From Hydrogenophilales bacterium (GTDB lineage Bacteria > Pseudomonadota > Gammaproteobacteria > Burkholderiales > Thiobacillaceae), in contig JAHFRD010000013.1 in NCBI GenBank assembly GCA_023258975.1, forward strand, positions 1-64,000: a DNA stretch of 64,000 bases. The letters run 5' to 3'. Positions 53,606 to 63,902 of the stretch are shown here, in pieces (position 1 is the stretch's first letter; every line of letters starts with the position of its first letter). The notes under the pieces are model-generated. The model was not told the DNA's origin, searched no databases, and was given only the letters and a program-made list of their open reading frames with translations. The position numbers and the translations under genes were made by a program.

Positions 53606-54829
53606 TCACTCTCGATACAGCGGCAGCCTGGCGATGCGGGCTTCGATCTCCTTGACCTGCTCGATGTAAGCGGGCTGGCCGATGCCGCCGAAGCGCCGCT
53701 CGAACTGGGAGGCGTTCATGAATTCCGGCAGGTCTTTCACCACCGGGAAGAACAAACGCTCGTCATGCGTGCCGGCCAGTTTTTCCTGCGCCCGCCGCGC
53801 CGTGTCGGGCGAGCGCGTGGCCAGTTCGCCCAGGCGGCTGCCGGCCTTGTCCGCCGCCAGGTCGTTGAAGGAAAAACCGCTGCCATCGCGGGTATCGCGT
53901 ATTTCCTTGTAGAGCCCGGCCAGATCGGCCACCCCTTCGCCTCCCGTGACGGCGATGAAGGCGGAAAGCCCGAAGTGCTGCGCGAAATCGTCACGCCCCC
54001 CCAGGCGCACCCCCTTCTTGCGCCGGTATTTCCTGTCGCCCGGGCTGGTAAACAGGCGCCCACCCACGGCGGCCTCCGCCAAAGCGGTGAGCGCGTTGCG
54101 GTTTTCCGCCACCGGATCGCCTTTGCGCGAGCGCTCCCGCGCCAGGGCAAAGGCTTCCCCCAGCAAGGCCGCGTAGTCTCCGCCGGACGCCGCAGCCAGG
54201 CGTTCGCGGTAGGGCTCCAGCGCGGCGCCATCCATGCCGGCGGGGTTCCAGCCGGCGGCCTGGGCGGCCTTCCTCAGCGCGGCGCCATGCCAGACCAGGG
54301 TGAGTTCCAGATGGCCCGCCTGCAGGGTGGCGCGACGCAGCAGGTCGCGCGCGACCTGGTATTGCTCTGCGGCGGGTGAAAGCGCCAGCAACGCGCCGAT
54401 CAATTTGCCGGTCAATCGGGCCGGCAGCGGCACCTTGCCGAGGCGTAGATTGCTGGGCGCCAGCACGTCGCCTTGCGGCTGGAACGCCAGCGCGAGATTG
54501 AGATAACGCGGCAGTTTGTAAAGCCGCATGCTGGCGCGGATTTGCAGGCTGTCGGCGTCGATCACCACATCGGCGCCGCCTCGGCCCAGGCTGCCCAGCA
54601 GCCAGTTGAGCGCCAGTTCGATATCGCGCTGGGCAAAGCGCAGGCGGCGCTCCTCGCCTTCACGCAGGTGTTTTATATCCAGCGATTCGACGAGGAGCCG
54701 TCCACGTTCCAGATCGGCCAGGCCCAGGGTGGCGGGCCGTTCGATCTCCGGCGCCGGAGACGTCGCCAGGGCAAGCAGAAACGCGAGCGTCGCCAGCAGC
54801 AGTGTGAACAGCAGAAACAGCCGAATCAA
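53606..54829 (-). CDS. Conserved-looking membrane-anchored protein, function unknown
   Basis: This protein of about 407 residues starts with TTG at 54829, overlapping the MtnB stop (TTGA). An N-terminal anchor ([20 protein letters not shown]) is followed by a region rich in beta strands (LRFAQRDIELALNWLLGSLG, VVIDADSLQIRASMRLYKLP). The rest has YQVARDLLRRATLQAGHLEL and AFIAVTGGEGVADLAGLYKE. The anchor suggests a periplasmic protein tethered to the inner membrane. I do not recognise the family. No ATG lies near; open sequence upstream of the TTG overlaps mtnB and was rejected. Confidence 0.6.
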   Translation of the reverse strand: MIRLFLLFTLLLATLAFLLALATSPAPEIERPATLGLADLERGRLLVESLDIKHLREGEERRLRFAQRDIELALNWLLGSLGRGGADVVIDADSLQIRASMRLYKLPRYLNLALAFQPQGDVLAPSNLRLGKVPLPARLTGKLIGALLALSPAAEQYQVARDLLRRATLQAGHLELTLVWHGAALRKAAQAAGWNPAGMDGAALEPYRERLAAASGGDYAALLGEAFALARERSRKGDPVAENRNALTALAEAAVGGRLFTSPGDRKYRRKKGVRLGGRDDFAQHFGLSAFIAVTGGEGVADLAGLYKEIRDTRDGSGFSFNDLAADKAGSRLGELATRSPDTARRAQEKLAGTHDERLFFPVVKDLPEFMNASQFERRFGGIGQPAYIEQVKEIEARIARLPLYRE

Positions 54830-55501
54830 TCCCGCGCCCCATAGTCCTTGAACTTCTCCAGCACCTCGGCCATTTCGGCCGCGTTCAGCAACACCGGCGC
54901 GCCCACTTGGCAGGCGCGCAGGTATTGGCCGCACAGGGCTTCCACTTCCAGCGCCAGGGCAAGCGCGCCGCGCAGGCTCCGCCCCCAGGCGAGCAGGCCG
55001 TGATTCGCCATGAGACAGGCGCGGCGGCCGTCCAGGGCCTGGATTACGGCATCCGACAAGGCCTGGGTGCCGAAGGTCGCGTAGGCTGCGCAGCGAATAT
55101 CCACGCCGCCGGCCAGCGCCACCATGTAATGAAACGGCGGAATGTCGCGGCGCAGACAAGCCAACGCCACGGCGAACGGCGAATGCGCGTGTACCACCGC
55201 CCCCGCTTCCGGGAAAGCGGCGTAGAGGTCGCGATGGAAGCGCCACTCGCTGGAGGGTTTCACCCCGGCGGGAGCCGTGCCGTCCATTTTCAGCGGCACG
55301 ATCTCCCCGGCGGAAAGGGCGGTCATGTCGAGGCCGGAAGGGGTAATCAGAAACCCGCTCGGCGAACGCGCGCTGACGTTTCCGGAAGTGCCCTGATTGA
55401 GGCCGACCGCCACGCTGCGGCGCGCGGTTGCGGCGACTTGTTCCGCCTGGTCGTCCCCGGTAGCGCCGGCTTCCAGCCGGCTGGCCGGTTGGGAGCCGGC
55501 G

Positions 55502-55509
<8 letters not shown>
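54826..55509 (-). CDS. mtnB: Class II aldolase-fold protein, probably methylthioribulose-1-phosphate dehydratase
   Basis: This 227-residue protein has [52 protein letters not shown] (zinc His pair) and [20 protein letters not shown], the class II aldolase/dehydratase signature. Pairing with mtnA supports MtnB, which dehydrates methylthioribulose 1-phosphate in methionine salvage. The first 18 residues ([18 protein letters not shown]) are encoded by a GTAGCGCCGGC repeat, and no other start codon is close, so the repeat appears to supply the start. Confidence 0.8.
55460..55505. repeat. GTAGCGCCGGC palindromic repeat (copy 5) across the mtnA/mtnB junction
   Basis: The unit runs from GTAGCGCCGGCTTCCAGCCG to GAGCCGGCGCTAC. 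On the minus strand its first bases complete the mtnA stop codon (GTGTAG), and the rest encodes the N-terminus of MtnB. Confidence 0.75.
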
Positions 55510-56575
<1,066 letters not shown>

Positions 56576-56633
56576 AACGCGGGAGGGAAGGTGGCGAGAA
56601 CGGGATTATCGGCGTTTCGCATACAATCCGGCC

Positions 56634-57230
56634 ATGCCCGACGCCACTCCCGATTTTCTCCTCGCCACCGCGCTCGACGCCCTGCTGGACAAGCAACCCA
56701 CAGCGAAAGCGCGACTGGTTCGCCATGTCGGCAAGTGCGTGCGCCTGGTTCTGCCGCTGCTCCCCCTGTCCCTGCGCATCGAGGCCGACGGCGGTTTCGT
56801 CGCCGCCTCGCCGGAGGCCGCGCCCGACGTGCTGCTGATTCCCGACCCATCCGCCGTGCCGCAGTGGCTCACTGGCGGCAAACTCGGCGATCTGTTCCGG
56901 GTGGCCGGCGACGGCGTGCTTGCCGCCGATCTGGCGCAGGCGCTGGCGGATTTCGACTGGGTGCTGGCGCTGCGACCCTTATTTGGCAACACTCTGGGCG
57001 ACATCGCCGCCAGCCGCGTAGATCAGTTCATCCAGGGCCTCACCGGCTGGCGCGCCAACGCGGTCGAATCCGCCGGCCGCAACCTGGCCGAATACGCCGT
57101 CTACGAACAGGCCATGTTGGCCGAACCGCTCGCCGCGCGCGAGTTCATCGCCGAGGTGGATCGCCTGCGCGAGGACGCGGATCGGCTGGAGGCGCGCCTG
57201 GCCTTGCTTGAATCCTCCCGCGAAACCTGA
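56634..57230 (+). CDS. ubiJ: Ubiquinone biosynthesis accessory factor UbiJ (SCP2 domain)
   Basis: This 198-residue protein with an SCP2-type lipid-binding domain ([40 protein letters not shown]) ends in a helical coiled-coil-like tail ([20 protein letters not shown]). UbiJ organises the soluble ubiquinone-synthesis complex. The ATG at 56634 begins [10 protein letters not shown]; open sequence further upstream overlaps mtnA on the other strand. Its stop overlaps the ubiB start (TGATG). No ubiE is adjacent, unlike in E. coli. Confidence 0.87.
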   Translation: MPDATPDFLLATALDALLDKQPTAKARLVRHVGKCVRLVLPLLPLSLRIEADGGFVAASPEAAPDVLLIPDPSAVPQWLTGGKLGDLFRVAGDGVLAADLAQALADFDWVLALRPLFGNTLGDIAASRVDQFIQGLTGWRANAVESAGRNLAEYAVYEQAMLAEPLAAREFIAEVDRLREDADRLEARLALLESSRET

Positions 57231-58747
57231 TGTACCTCTTCCGCCTCCTGCGTATCTGCCTCACCGCCGCCCGTTTCGGGCTGGATGAGTTTTTCCTCGG
57301 CCATGAGCGCGTCAAACTGGTGCGCTGGGCTGTCCAGACCCTGTTCTTCTGGCGCAAGCTTTCCGCGCCGCGCGCGGTGCGCCTGCGTCTGGCGCTGGAA
57401 TCGCTGGGGCCGATCTTCATCAAATTCGGCCAGATGCTCTCCACGCGGCGCGATCTGGTGCCGCCGGACATCGCCGATGAGCTGGCGAAGTTGCAGGATC
57501 GGGTGCCCCCCTTCCCCGGTGAGCAGGCGCTGGCGGTGCTGCGCCGCGCCTATGGCCGCGACGCGCTGGAGGTGTTCGCCGAGATCGACGCCGTTCCGGT
57601 CGCTTCCGCCTCGGTGGCGCAGGTACACCGGGCGCGCCTGAAATCGGGTGAAGCGGTGGCGGTGAAGGTGTTGCGCCCCGGCATCCAGAAGGTCATCGGC
57701 CAGGATGTGAAACTGCTCGATGCCTTCGCCCATCTGGTCGAACTGCTCTGGTGGGACGGCAAGCGCCTGAAGCCGCGCGAGGTGGTGGCGGAATTCGCCA
57801 AGCACTTGGGCGACGAGATGGATCAGATGCGCGAGGCCGCCAACTGCTCGCAACTGCATCGCAACTTCGCCACGTCCTCGCTGCTGGTGGTGCCCGAGGT
57901 GTACTGGGATTACTGCGGCACGGAAGTGATGGTGATGAGCTGGATGGACGGCACACCCATTTCGCGCACCGACGAGTTGCGCCGCCAGGGCATCGACTTC
58001 CCCCGCCTGGCCCGCGCCGGGGTGGAACTGTTCTTCACCCAGGTGTTCCGCGACGGCTTTTTTCACGCCGACATGCACCCCGGCAACATCCAGGTGACGC
58101 CCGAGGGCAAGTACATCGCCCTGGATTTCGGGATCATGGGCACGCTCACCGACAGCGACAAGAACTATCTGGCGCAGAACTTCCTGGCCTTCTTCCGGCG
58201 CGACTACAAGAAGGTGGCGCAGGCGCATCTGGACGCCGGCTGGGTTCCGGCGAACACGCGGGTGGACGAATTCGAGGCGGCGATTCGTTCGGTGTGCGAG
58301 CCGGTGTTCGACCGGCCGCTCAAGGAAATCGCCTTCGGCCGCGTGTTGCTGCGCCTGTTTCAGACCTCGCGCCGCTTCGGTATGGAAATCCAGCCGCAAC
58401 TGGTGATGTTGCAGAAGACCCTGCTCAACATCGAGGGCCTCGGCCGCGAACTCGACCCCGACCTCGACCTCTGGTCCACCGCCAAGCCGTTCCTGGAACG
58501 CTGGATGAACGAGCAGATCGGCTGGCGCGGCTGGCTGCGCACGTTCCAGGAAGAAGCGCCCTACTGGGGCGCGCTGATCCCGCAATTGCCGCGTCTCGCG
58601 CACCAGGCGCTGCGCGTGGATCGCCTGGAAAAACTGGAAGCCGGCCTGGAACTGATGCTGCGCCAGCAACAGGCGCGCAACCGCTGGCTGGGAGTGATCG
58701 CCGGGCTGCTGGCGGCACTGGTGGTGGCTGGGCTGCTGGCCAGGTAG
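57230..58747 (+). CDS. ubiB: UbiB protein kinase-like ubiquinone biosynthesis protein
   Basis: The 505-residue ABC1/UbiB atypical kinase shows [20 protein letters not shown] with the KxGQ motif, [20 protein letters not shown] (Ala-rich loop), VKVLRPGIQ (ATP-site Lys), [20 protein letters not shown] and FGIMGTL (catalytic and metal-binding region). A C-terminal membrane helix pair ([20 protein letters not shown]) tethers it to the membrane. It supports extraction or handling of ubiquinone intermediates, coupled to UbiJ. Confidence 0.95.
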   Translation: MYLFRLLRICLTAARFGLDEFFLGHERVKLVRWAVQTLFFWRKLSAPRAVRLRLALESLGPIFIKFGQMLSTRRDLVPPDIADELAKLQDRVPPFPGEQALAVLRRAYGRDALEVFAEIDAVPVASASVAQVHRARLKSGEAVAVKVLRPGIQKVIGQDVKLLDAFAHLVELLWWDGKRLKPREVVAEFAKHLGDEMDQMREAANCSQLHRNFATSSLLVVPEVYWDYCGTEVMVMSWMDGTPISRTDELRRQGIDFPRLARAGVELFFTQVFRDGFFHADMHPGNIQVTPEGKYIALDFGIMGTLTDSDKNYLAQNFLAFFRRDYKKVAQAHLDAGWVPANTRVDEFEAAIRSVCEPVFDRPLKEIAFGRVLLRLFQTSRRFGMEIQPQLVMLQKTLLNIEGLGRELDPDLDLWSTAKPFLERWMNEQIGWRGWLRTFQEEAPYWGALIPQLPRLAHQALRVDRLEKLEAGLELMLRQQQARNRWLGVIAGLLAALVVAGLLAR

Positions 58748-58751
58748 CGTT

Positions 58752-58807
58752 GTAGCGCTGGCATCCTTGCCCGCGTCTTTAACAAGCCGGCTGGAAGCCG
58801 GCGCTAC
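58752..58807. repeat. GTAGCGCCGGC palindromic repeat (copy 6, diverged left arm)
   Basis: The left arm GTAGCGCTGGC has one mismatch and an altered middle; the right arm GCCGGCTGGAAGCCGGCGCT closes with AC. It lies directly after ubiB and may form its terminator hairpin. Confidence 0.65.
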
Positions 58808-58888
58808 AAAAGCACCACTCCGCCACACCGCCGCGCCCTCGTTGCCGGTCTGGCGGCTCGTCATGGGCGGTATCCATAAGCACTCGCT

Positions 58889-58894
58889 TATAAT
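58889..58894 (+). promoter_or_regulatory. Candidate -10 box ahead of exbB
   Basis: A perfect TATAAT lies 34 bp upstream of the exbB ATG. No good -35 is visible at 16-18 bp spacing, so an activator or an extended element may be needed. No clear Fur box was seen. Confidence 0.4.
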
Positions 58895-58927
58895 CCGCCC
58901 GCCTCCCATAGCCCGCGCGTGCCCCTC

Positions 58928-59581
58928 ATGTTCCATTTATCCGCATCCACCGCCGTCAATCTGGCGCTCTCCGTCCTCATCCTGTTCTCCCTGATTACCT
59001 GGACGATGATCTTCGCCAAGGGTTGGCTGCAATGGCAGTTGCGCCAGGCCAACGCGGCTTTCGCCAAACGCTTCTGGCAGGCGCCCGATCTGGGCGCGGC
59101 GGAAGTCGCCGCCAAGCAGGCCGACAGCCCGCTGGCGCGACTGGCCAGGGCGGGGTTCGACACCCTCAACGCTATTGGTGACCGGCAGACGCTGGCGCAT
59201 GCCGGCGACCGCCAGGCGGTGCTGGAGCGCGGCCTCTCGCAACAGGTGAAGAAGGAACAGCACAAGCTGGAAGCCGGCCTCATGCTGCTCGCCAGCATCG
59301 GCAGCACGGCGCCCTTCGTCGGATTGTTCGGCACCGTCTGGGGGATCATGAACGCGATGAGCAGCATCGCCGTGTCCGGCGGCTCCGGCCTGGAAGTGGT
59401 GGCCGGCCCGGTGGGCGAGGCGCTGCTCGCCACCGCCATCGGCATCGCCGCCGCGATCCCCGCCGTGCTCGCCTACAACTACGGGGTGCGCGTCACCCGC
59501 CTGATGGTTTCCGAGATGGAAGGCTTCGCCAACGATTTTCTACGCTTGGCCAGCCAACCTGAAGGCCAGAAGGAGTCCTGA
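58928..59581 (+). CDS. exbB: ExbB/TolQ-family proton channel protein
   Basis: This protein of about 217 residues has three membrane segments: an N-terminal helix (VNLALSVLILFSLITWTMIF) and the MotA/TolQ core with GLMLLASIGSTAPFVGLFGT, VWGIMNAMSSIA and EALLATAIGIAAAIPAVLAY. With ExbD it uses proton flow to energise TonB. The ATG at 58928 is preferred; a GTG at 58919 is in frame. It is the first gene of the exbB-exbD-tonB operon. The partner is TonB rather than TolA, so ExbB fits better than TolQ. Confidence 0.9.
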   Translation: MFHLSASTAVNLALSVLILFSLITWTMIFAKGWLQWQLRQANAAFAKRFWQAPDLGAAEVAAKQADSPLARLARAGFDTLNAIGDRQTLAHAGDRQAVLERGLSQQVKKEQHKLEAGLMLLASIGSTAPFVGLFGTVWGIMNAMSSIAVSGGSGLEVVAGPVGEALLATAIGIAAAIPAVLAYNYGVRVTRLMVSEMEGFANDFLRLASQPEGQKES

Positions 59582-59582
59582 G

Positions 59583-60002
59583 ATGGCCATTCGCCACGAC
59601 TCCGATTTCCAGCCCATGAGCGAGATCAACGTCACGCCGCTGGTGGACGTGATGCTGGTGCTACTGGTGATTTTCATGGTCACCGCGCCGTTCATCCTGC
59701 AATCGGTGAAGGTGCGCCTGCCGGAAACCTCGCCGGTGGCGGCGCTGAAACCGGCGCCCGCGCTGGTGGTCAGCGTGCAGGCGGACGGCATGGTGTTTCT
59801 CGGCCGCGAGGCGATTGACCTGACCGTGCTGGAGGCCCGCCTGAAAGGCGAGATGGACAAGAATGGTGAACTCACCCTGCAACTGCGCGCCGATACCGGC
59901 GTGCCCTACGGCCGCATCACCGAAGTGATGGCCGCCGCCAGCCGCGCCGGGGTGGCCAAGCTCACCTTCGTCACCTCCGCCGCCCCGCAGGGGAAAAAGT
60001 GA
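59583..60002 (+). CDS. exbD: ExbD/TolR-family protein
   Basis: This 139-residue protein starts MAIRHDSDFQPMSEINVTPL with the membrane Asp in VDVMLVLLVIFMVTAPFIL, the proton-coupling residue of ExbD/TolR. A periplasmic domain follows (LQLRADTGVPYGRITEVMAA). The gene starts one base after the exbB stop. Its own stop overlaps the GTG start of tonB. Confidence 0.92.
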   Translation: MAIRHDSDFQPMSEINVTPLVDVMLVLLVIFMVTAPFILQSVKVRLPETSPVAALKPAPALVVSVQADGMVFLGREAIDLTVLEARLKGEMDKNGELTLQLRADTGVPYGRITEVMAAASRAGVAKLTFVTSAAPQGKK

Positions 60003-62323
60003 TTCCAGCGGTACTCGCACCCGCGGCGGCCCTGGTGGCGCGCCTTGGCCCCGTGCTGGCCCGCCTGGAACCGCGCCACTGGATCGCCCTGGCCGGCAGC
60101 GCCGCCCTGCATCTGGGTGTGTTGCTCGGCTTCAACCAGGCACCACCGCCGCCACCTCCCCCCATGACCTTTGAAGTCAAACTGGAGCCGCCGCCCGCCG
60201 TGAAGCAGCCGAAACAACGGCTCGCCAAGGCCAAGCCCAAGGCCGGCAAGGTGAAGGCGAAACAGCGCCTGGCGAAGAAGAAACCGGTCAAACCACAAGC
60301 GAATGAGCCGCACACCCTGCAAGCGGAATGGAAAAGCGAAACCCGGCCGGCCAAGGACACCCCGGCGGTCACCCTGCCGGACGCGCGCGCCATCGGCGTC
60401 GATCTGGCCAGTGAAGTCGGCCGCGCCGCGCCCGCCAGGCTCGCCACGGCCAGCAGCCAGCCGAGTGCCGCCAGACCGGCGGCCGCCGCGCGCTCCAGCG
60501 CGGCCGGCACATTGAGCGAACCGGGCGGCAAGTCCGGCGCGGGCAGTGGCGTGGCCAGTGGCGGCGACCCCGGCATCTCCCTGGCCGCCGCGCGGGGGTT
60601 GGGCAAGACTCAGGCGCTTACGGCCAGCAGCGGCGCGGGTGCCCAGGGCAGCGATACGCTGGCCGGCTCCGCCGCCGCGTCCGGAAATCTCGCGACCGCC
60701 GCACTTTCCGCCAGCGCCGCCACGGGCGACAGCCTGAATCGGGCCGCCAGCGGAGGCAGCCACGGCGCGCGGGCCGGCGAATTCAGCTCCCACGGCCCGG
60801 ACGCGCGGATTGGCGTCGATCCCGTGGGCGAGCCGAGCGGCGTGCGCCTGACCCTGGCTGGTGTGCTTTCCAGCCTGTCGGCGCTTCCCGCCGGTAGCGG
60901 CAGTCTGGCCGGCGGCCAGGTCAACGGCACGGCCGGCGGCAGCGCGGCGACGGCCGGCGAAAGCGGCCAGGCCAGTCTGGCGGTGGCCACCAGCGGTGGC
61001 CAAGCCGCCGTGGTGGCCGCCGCCGGGCCGACCCGCAGCGGCGGCGGCGGTGGTGAAGCCAGCGCAGCCAGTGAACGCGGGGGAGCGGCGAGCGGTGGCG
61101 CGGGCGCCGGCAATTTGGCCAGTGCCGCGCCCGGTAGCGCGCACCCCTCCAGCAAGACCGTCAGTGGCCACGGTGGCGACAGTGAGGGCGGCAACCCGGC
61201 CACGGGCGCGCTGGCCGGCGCCGTCACCGCGCCACGCGCGGACAAAACCGTTCTCGCCAGCACGGGGAGCGGCGAGCGCGCCGGCCGGGCGCCGGCGGCG
61301 AGCAAGAACAGCCCCGGCGTCGGCGCGGCGGCCGGCAAATCGGCGGCGGCGGCGACGGGTACGATGGCGGCGGGCGACAAGCTGGCCCAGACCATCGCCA
61401 CGGGCGGCCAGCCCGCGCGCACCCCTGGCGCGGGTGGCGCGGATTCCGCTGTTGCCGCCGGCGCGACACACGGCGCGTCCGGCGCCGGCTTCGCCAACGA
61501 CCCCGGAAAACTGGCCGGCACGGCCTCGCCAGGCGGCGCGCTGCCGGGGCAAGCCGCGACCGGCTCCGGATTCTCCAGTGGCAATTTCGCGCCCGCCACC
61601 CTCGCTCCCGGCGAGCCGGGGAGCGCGCCGCGCCTGGCCCTGGCCATGCGGGCTGTGCCCGCCATCCTGGAAATGCGCCCGGGCGGCGCCCGCTCCAGCT
61701 TCCGCCCGCATGCCGGCGAAGGGAGTGGCGGTGGCGCCGCGCATGCGACCGGCGCGGCGCTTGCCCAGGCCGGCGGCGGCGAAGGCGCGCCGCTGCAAGG
61801 CGGAAGCGGCGCCGTTCCCGCGCTTTCCGCCGCCAACCATCAGGCCAGTGTCGGCAGTGGCGGCGCCAATCCCGCCGGTAGCGGCACCTTGCAAGGCATG
61901 AGGGTGGCGGCGGTGCGGGAGATGCGCCCGGATAGCCAGGTGCAAGCGCTCGACGTGCTGGCGCCCTCCACCTACTGCCCGTTGCCCGGCCACACACAGC
62001 CGGACAATCGCCCGCGCGACACCCGACAGGACATCACCGAGAAACCCTCGTATGCCAGCGACAACCCCAGCTTCGCCTTTCCCATCCGCGCCTGGGCCTA
62101 TGGCCACGAAGGCCGCGCGACCGTGCGCGTGCAGATCCTGCCCGACGGTACGCCCGGGCAGATGTGGCTCAAGCAGAGCAGCGGCTCCGGTATCCTCGAC
62201 GTGGATGCGCGGGAACAACTCGCCAAATATCGTTTCAAACCCGCCCGCAAGAACGGCCAGCCGGTCACGGCCTGGATCGACGTTCCGGTGGATTACCGCC
62301 TGAATGCCGAGAGCAAACCCTGA
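59999..62323 (+). CDS. tonB: TonB-like energy transducer with a giant Gly/Ala/Ser-rich spacer
   Basis: This protein of 774 residues is three times the usual TonB length. It has one N-terminal anchor (HWIALAGSAALHLGVLLGFN), a Pro run (PPPPPPP), a Lys-rich stretch (KQRLAKAKPKAGKVKAKQRL), then about 500 residues of Gly/Ala/Ser-rich low complexity (about 130-640). A C-terminal TonB domain follows (FAFPIRAWAYGHEGRATVRV, LAKYRFKPARKNGQPVTAWI). It should carry energy from ExbBD to outer-membrane receptors; no receptor gene is in view. Normal TonB spacers are Pro-rich and stiff; this one should be flexible. Confidence 0.82.
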   Translation: MIPAVLAPAAALVARLGPVLARLEPRHWIALAGSAALHLGVLLGFNQAPPPPPPPMTFEVKLEPPPAVKQPKQRLAKAKPKAGKVKAKQRLAKKKPVKPQANEPHTLQAEWKSETRPAKDTPAVTLPDARAIGVDLASEVGRAAPARLATASSQPSAARPAAAARSSAAGTLSEPGGKSGAGSGVASGGDPGISLAAARGLGKTQALTASSGAGAQGSDTLAGSAAASGNLATAALSASAATGDSLNRAASGGSHGARAGEFSSHGPDARIGVDPVGEPSGVRLTLAGVLSSLSALPAGSGSLAGGQVNGTAGGSAATAGESGQASLAVATSGGQAAVVAAAGPTRSGGGGGEASAASERGGAASGGAGAGNLASAAPGSAHPSSKTVSGHGGDSEGGNPATGALAGAVTAPRADKTVLASTGSGERAGRAPAASKNSPGVGAAAGKSAAAATGTMAAGDKLAQTIATGGQPARTPGAGGADSAVAAGATHGASGAGFANDPGKLAGTASPGGALPGQAATGSGFSSGNFAPATLAPGEPGSAPRLALAMRAVPAILEMRPGGARSSFRPHAGEGSGGGAAHATGAALAQAGGGEGAPLQGGSGAVPALSAANHQASVGSGGANPAGSGTLQGMRVAAVREMRPDSQVQALDVLAPSTYCPLPGHTQPDNRPRDTRQDITEKPSYASDNPSFAFPIRAWAYGHEGRATVRVQILPDGTPGQMWLKQSSGSGILDVDAREQLAKYRFKPARKNGQPVTAWIDVPVDYRLNAESKP

Positions 62324-62342
62324 ACATCGAGAGGACTACGCC

Positions 62343-63815
62343 ATGAAACTTCGCACCCTGCCCCTTCTGCTCGCCCTACACGCCGCTCCGCTGCTGGCTG
62401 CGGCCCCGGTCGTGCCCGATCCCATGCAGGCCATGCAGATGGCGCTGCGCTACTACCAGATGGCCGCCAGCGCGGGCGACGCCGAGGCGCAAACCAAGAT
62501 GGGCTGGCTGTTCGAGCAGGGCCTGGGCGTGGCCAAGGATTTCACCCAGGCCGCCAAATGGTATGAACTTGCCGCCAAGCAGAATGAACCGATCGGCCTC
62601 TACAACCTGGGCCTGCTGTTCCTGCGCGGCGAGGGCGTCACCAAGGACGCCGACCAGGCCGCCCGCCTGATGACCGGCGCCGCCGAACTCAACCTCGCCG
62701 CCGCCCAGTCGCAACTGGCCACTATGCACGAGAAAGGCATCGGCGTGCCGGTCAGCCTGGAAGCCGCCTACGCCTGGACCCGTCGCGCCGCCGAACTGGG
62801 TGACGTGCCCGCGCAGAACAATCTGGGCATCAAGCACGCCTATGGCCTGGGCACCAGGACGGATTACCCGGAGGCGGTGAAGTGGTTCACCAAGGCCGCC
62901 GAGGCCGGCAACGCCGAAGCCCAGGGCAATCTTGGATTGATCTACAAGGAAGGCCTCGGCGGCGTACCGCGTGATCTGCTCGCCGCCGCCAACTGGTTGG
63001 CGCTGGCCGGCAGCCAGGGCCATGTCCAATCTCAAAATCGCCTCGGCTGGATGTTCGAGAACGGCCAGGGGATCCCGAAGAACATGGTGGAAGCGGGACG
63101 CTGGTTCCGCATGGCCGCCGAAGCCGGCGACGCGCCTTCCGCCACCCACCTGGGCTGGCTACTGGAAACCGGGGCGTTGGGCAAGGCCGACCTGGCGGCG
63201 GCCCTGCCCTGGTACGAGCGTGCTGCGGCCGCCGGCGATGCCGCCGCGCAGAACAATCTGGGCCGTCTCTACCGCGAAGGCCAGGGAGTGGCCGCCGATT
63301 ACACCAAGGCGCGCGAGTGGCTGCTCAAGGCCAGCGCGAAAAACGAGCCGCTGGCCTGGTACAACCTGGCGCTGATGGCGGAACAGGGGCAAGGCCAGGA
63401 ACGCAACGAAAAGGAAGCCATGACGTTCTACGGCAAGGCGGCCGAACAAGGCGTGGTGCTGGCGCAGAGCCGGCTCGGCTGGCTGCTGCAGAAAAATGGC
63501 AAGAGCGAGGACGCCGTGCGCTGGCTGACCCGCGCCGCCGAAGCCGGCGACATCACCGCGCAGAACAATCTGGGCGTGATTCAGGAGCAGGGCAGGAACA
63601 TGGCCGAAGCCGCGCGCTGGTATCGCAAGGCCGCCGAAGCCGGCGACAAGGTCGCCCAGCACAATCTGGGCGTGCTCTACCGCGATGGCCAGGGTGTGGA
63701 CAAGAACGAAGGCGAGGCGCTCGCCTGGTTCCAGAAATCCGCCGAACAGGGCTACGCCAAGGCGCAACTCAACCTCGGCCAGTTGTACGAAAAACTGGCG
63801 ACACCGAAAAAGTAG
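62343..63815 (+). CDS. Exported Sel1-repeat protein
   Basis: This protein of about 490 residues has a signal peptide (MKLRTLPLLLALHAAPLLAA) and about twelve Sel1/TPR-like repeats of about 36 residues (for example AEAQTKMGWLFEQGLGVAKD and AQNNLGRLYREGQGVAADYT), almost to the C-terminus. Sel1 proteins act as scaffolds for periplasmic or envelope partners. It starts 19 bp after tonB, with GAGAGGAC ahead of its ATG, so it is probably in the exbB-exbD-tonB operon. The partner is unknown. The frame open from 62304 was rejected in favour of the clear signal peptide. Confidence 0.85.
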   Translation: MKLRTLPLLLALHAAPLLAAAPVVPDPMQAMQMALRYYQMAASAGDAEAQTKMGWLFEQGLGVAKDFTQAAKWYELAAKQNEPIGLYNLGLLFLRGEGVTKDADQAARLMTGAAELNLAAAQSQLATMHEKGIGVPVSLEAAYAWTRRAAELGDVPAQNNLGIKHAYGLGTRTDYPEAVKWFTKAAEAGNAEAQGNLGLIYKEGLGGVPRDLLAAANWLALAGSQGHVQSQNRLGWMFENGQGIPKNMVEAGRWFRMAAEAGDAPSATHLGWLLETGALGKADLAAALPWYERAAAAGDAAAQNNLGRLYREGQGVAADYTKAREWLLKASAKNEPLAWYNLALMAEQGQGQERNEKEAMTFYGKAAEQGVVLAQSRLGWLLQKNGKSEDAVRWLTRAAEAGDITAQNNLGVIQEQGRNMAEAARWYRKAAEAGDKVAQHNLGVLYRDGQGVDKNEGEALAWFQKSAEQGYAKAQLNLGQLYEKLATPKK

Positions 63816-63902
63816 GGAGAAACGCGCGCGCGGCGCTCGCTACGACGCGGAGACTTTCGCGATAATGCGGGCCTGTCCATTCCAACCCCCACCGAGACTC
63901 CC

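Noticed and set aside
57101-58936. Long minus-strand open frame opposite ubiB
   Set aside because: It is antisense to a conserved UbiB and shows no motif.
59906-62218. Long minus-strand open frame opposite tonB
   Set aside because: It mirrors the Gly/Ala/Ser-rich spacer. The plus strand has ExbD, the anchor and the TonB C-terminal domain in order.
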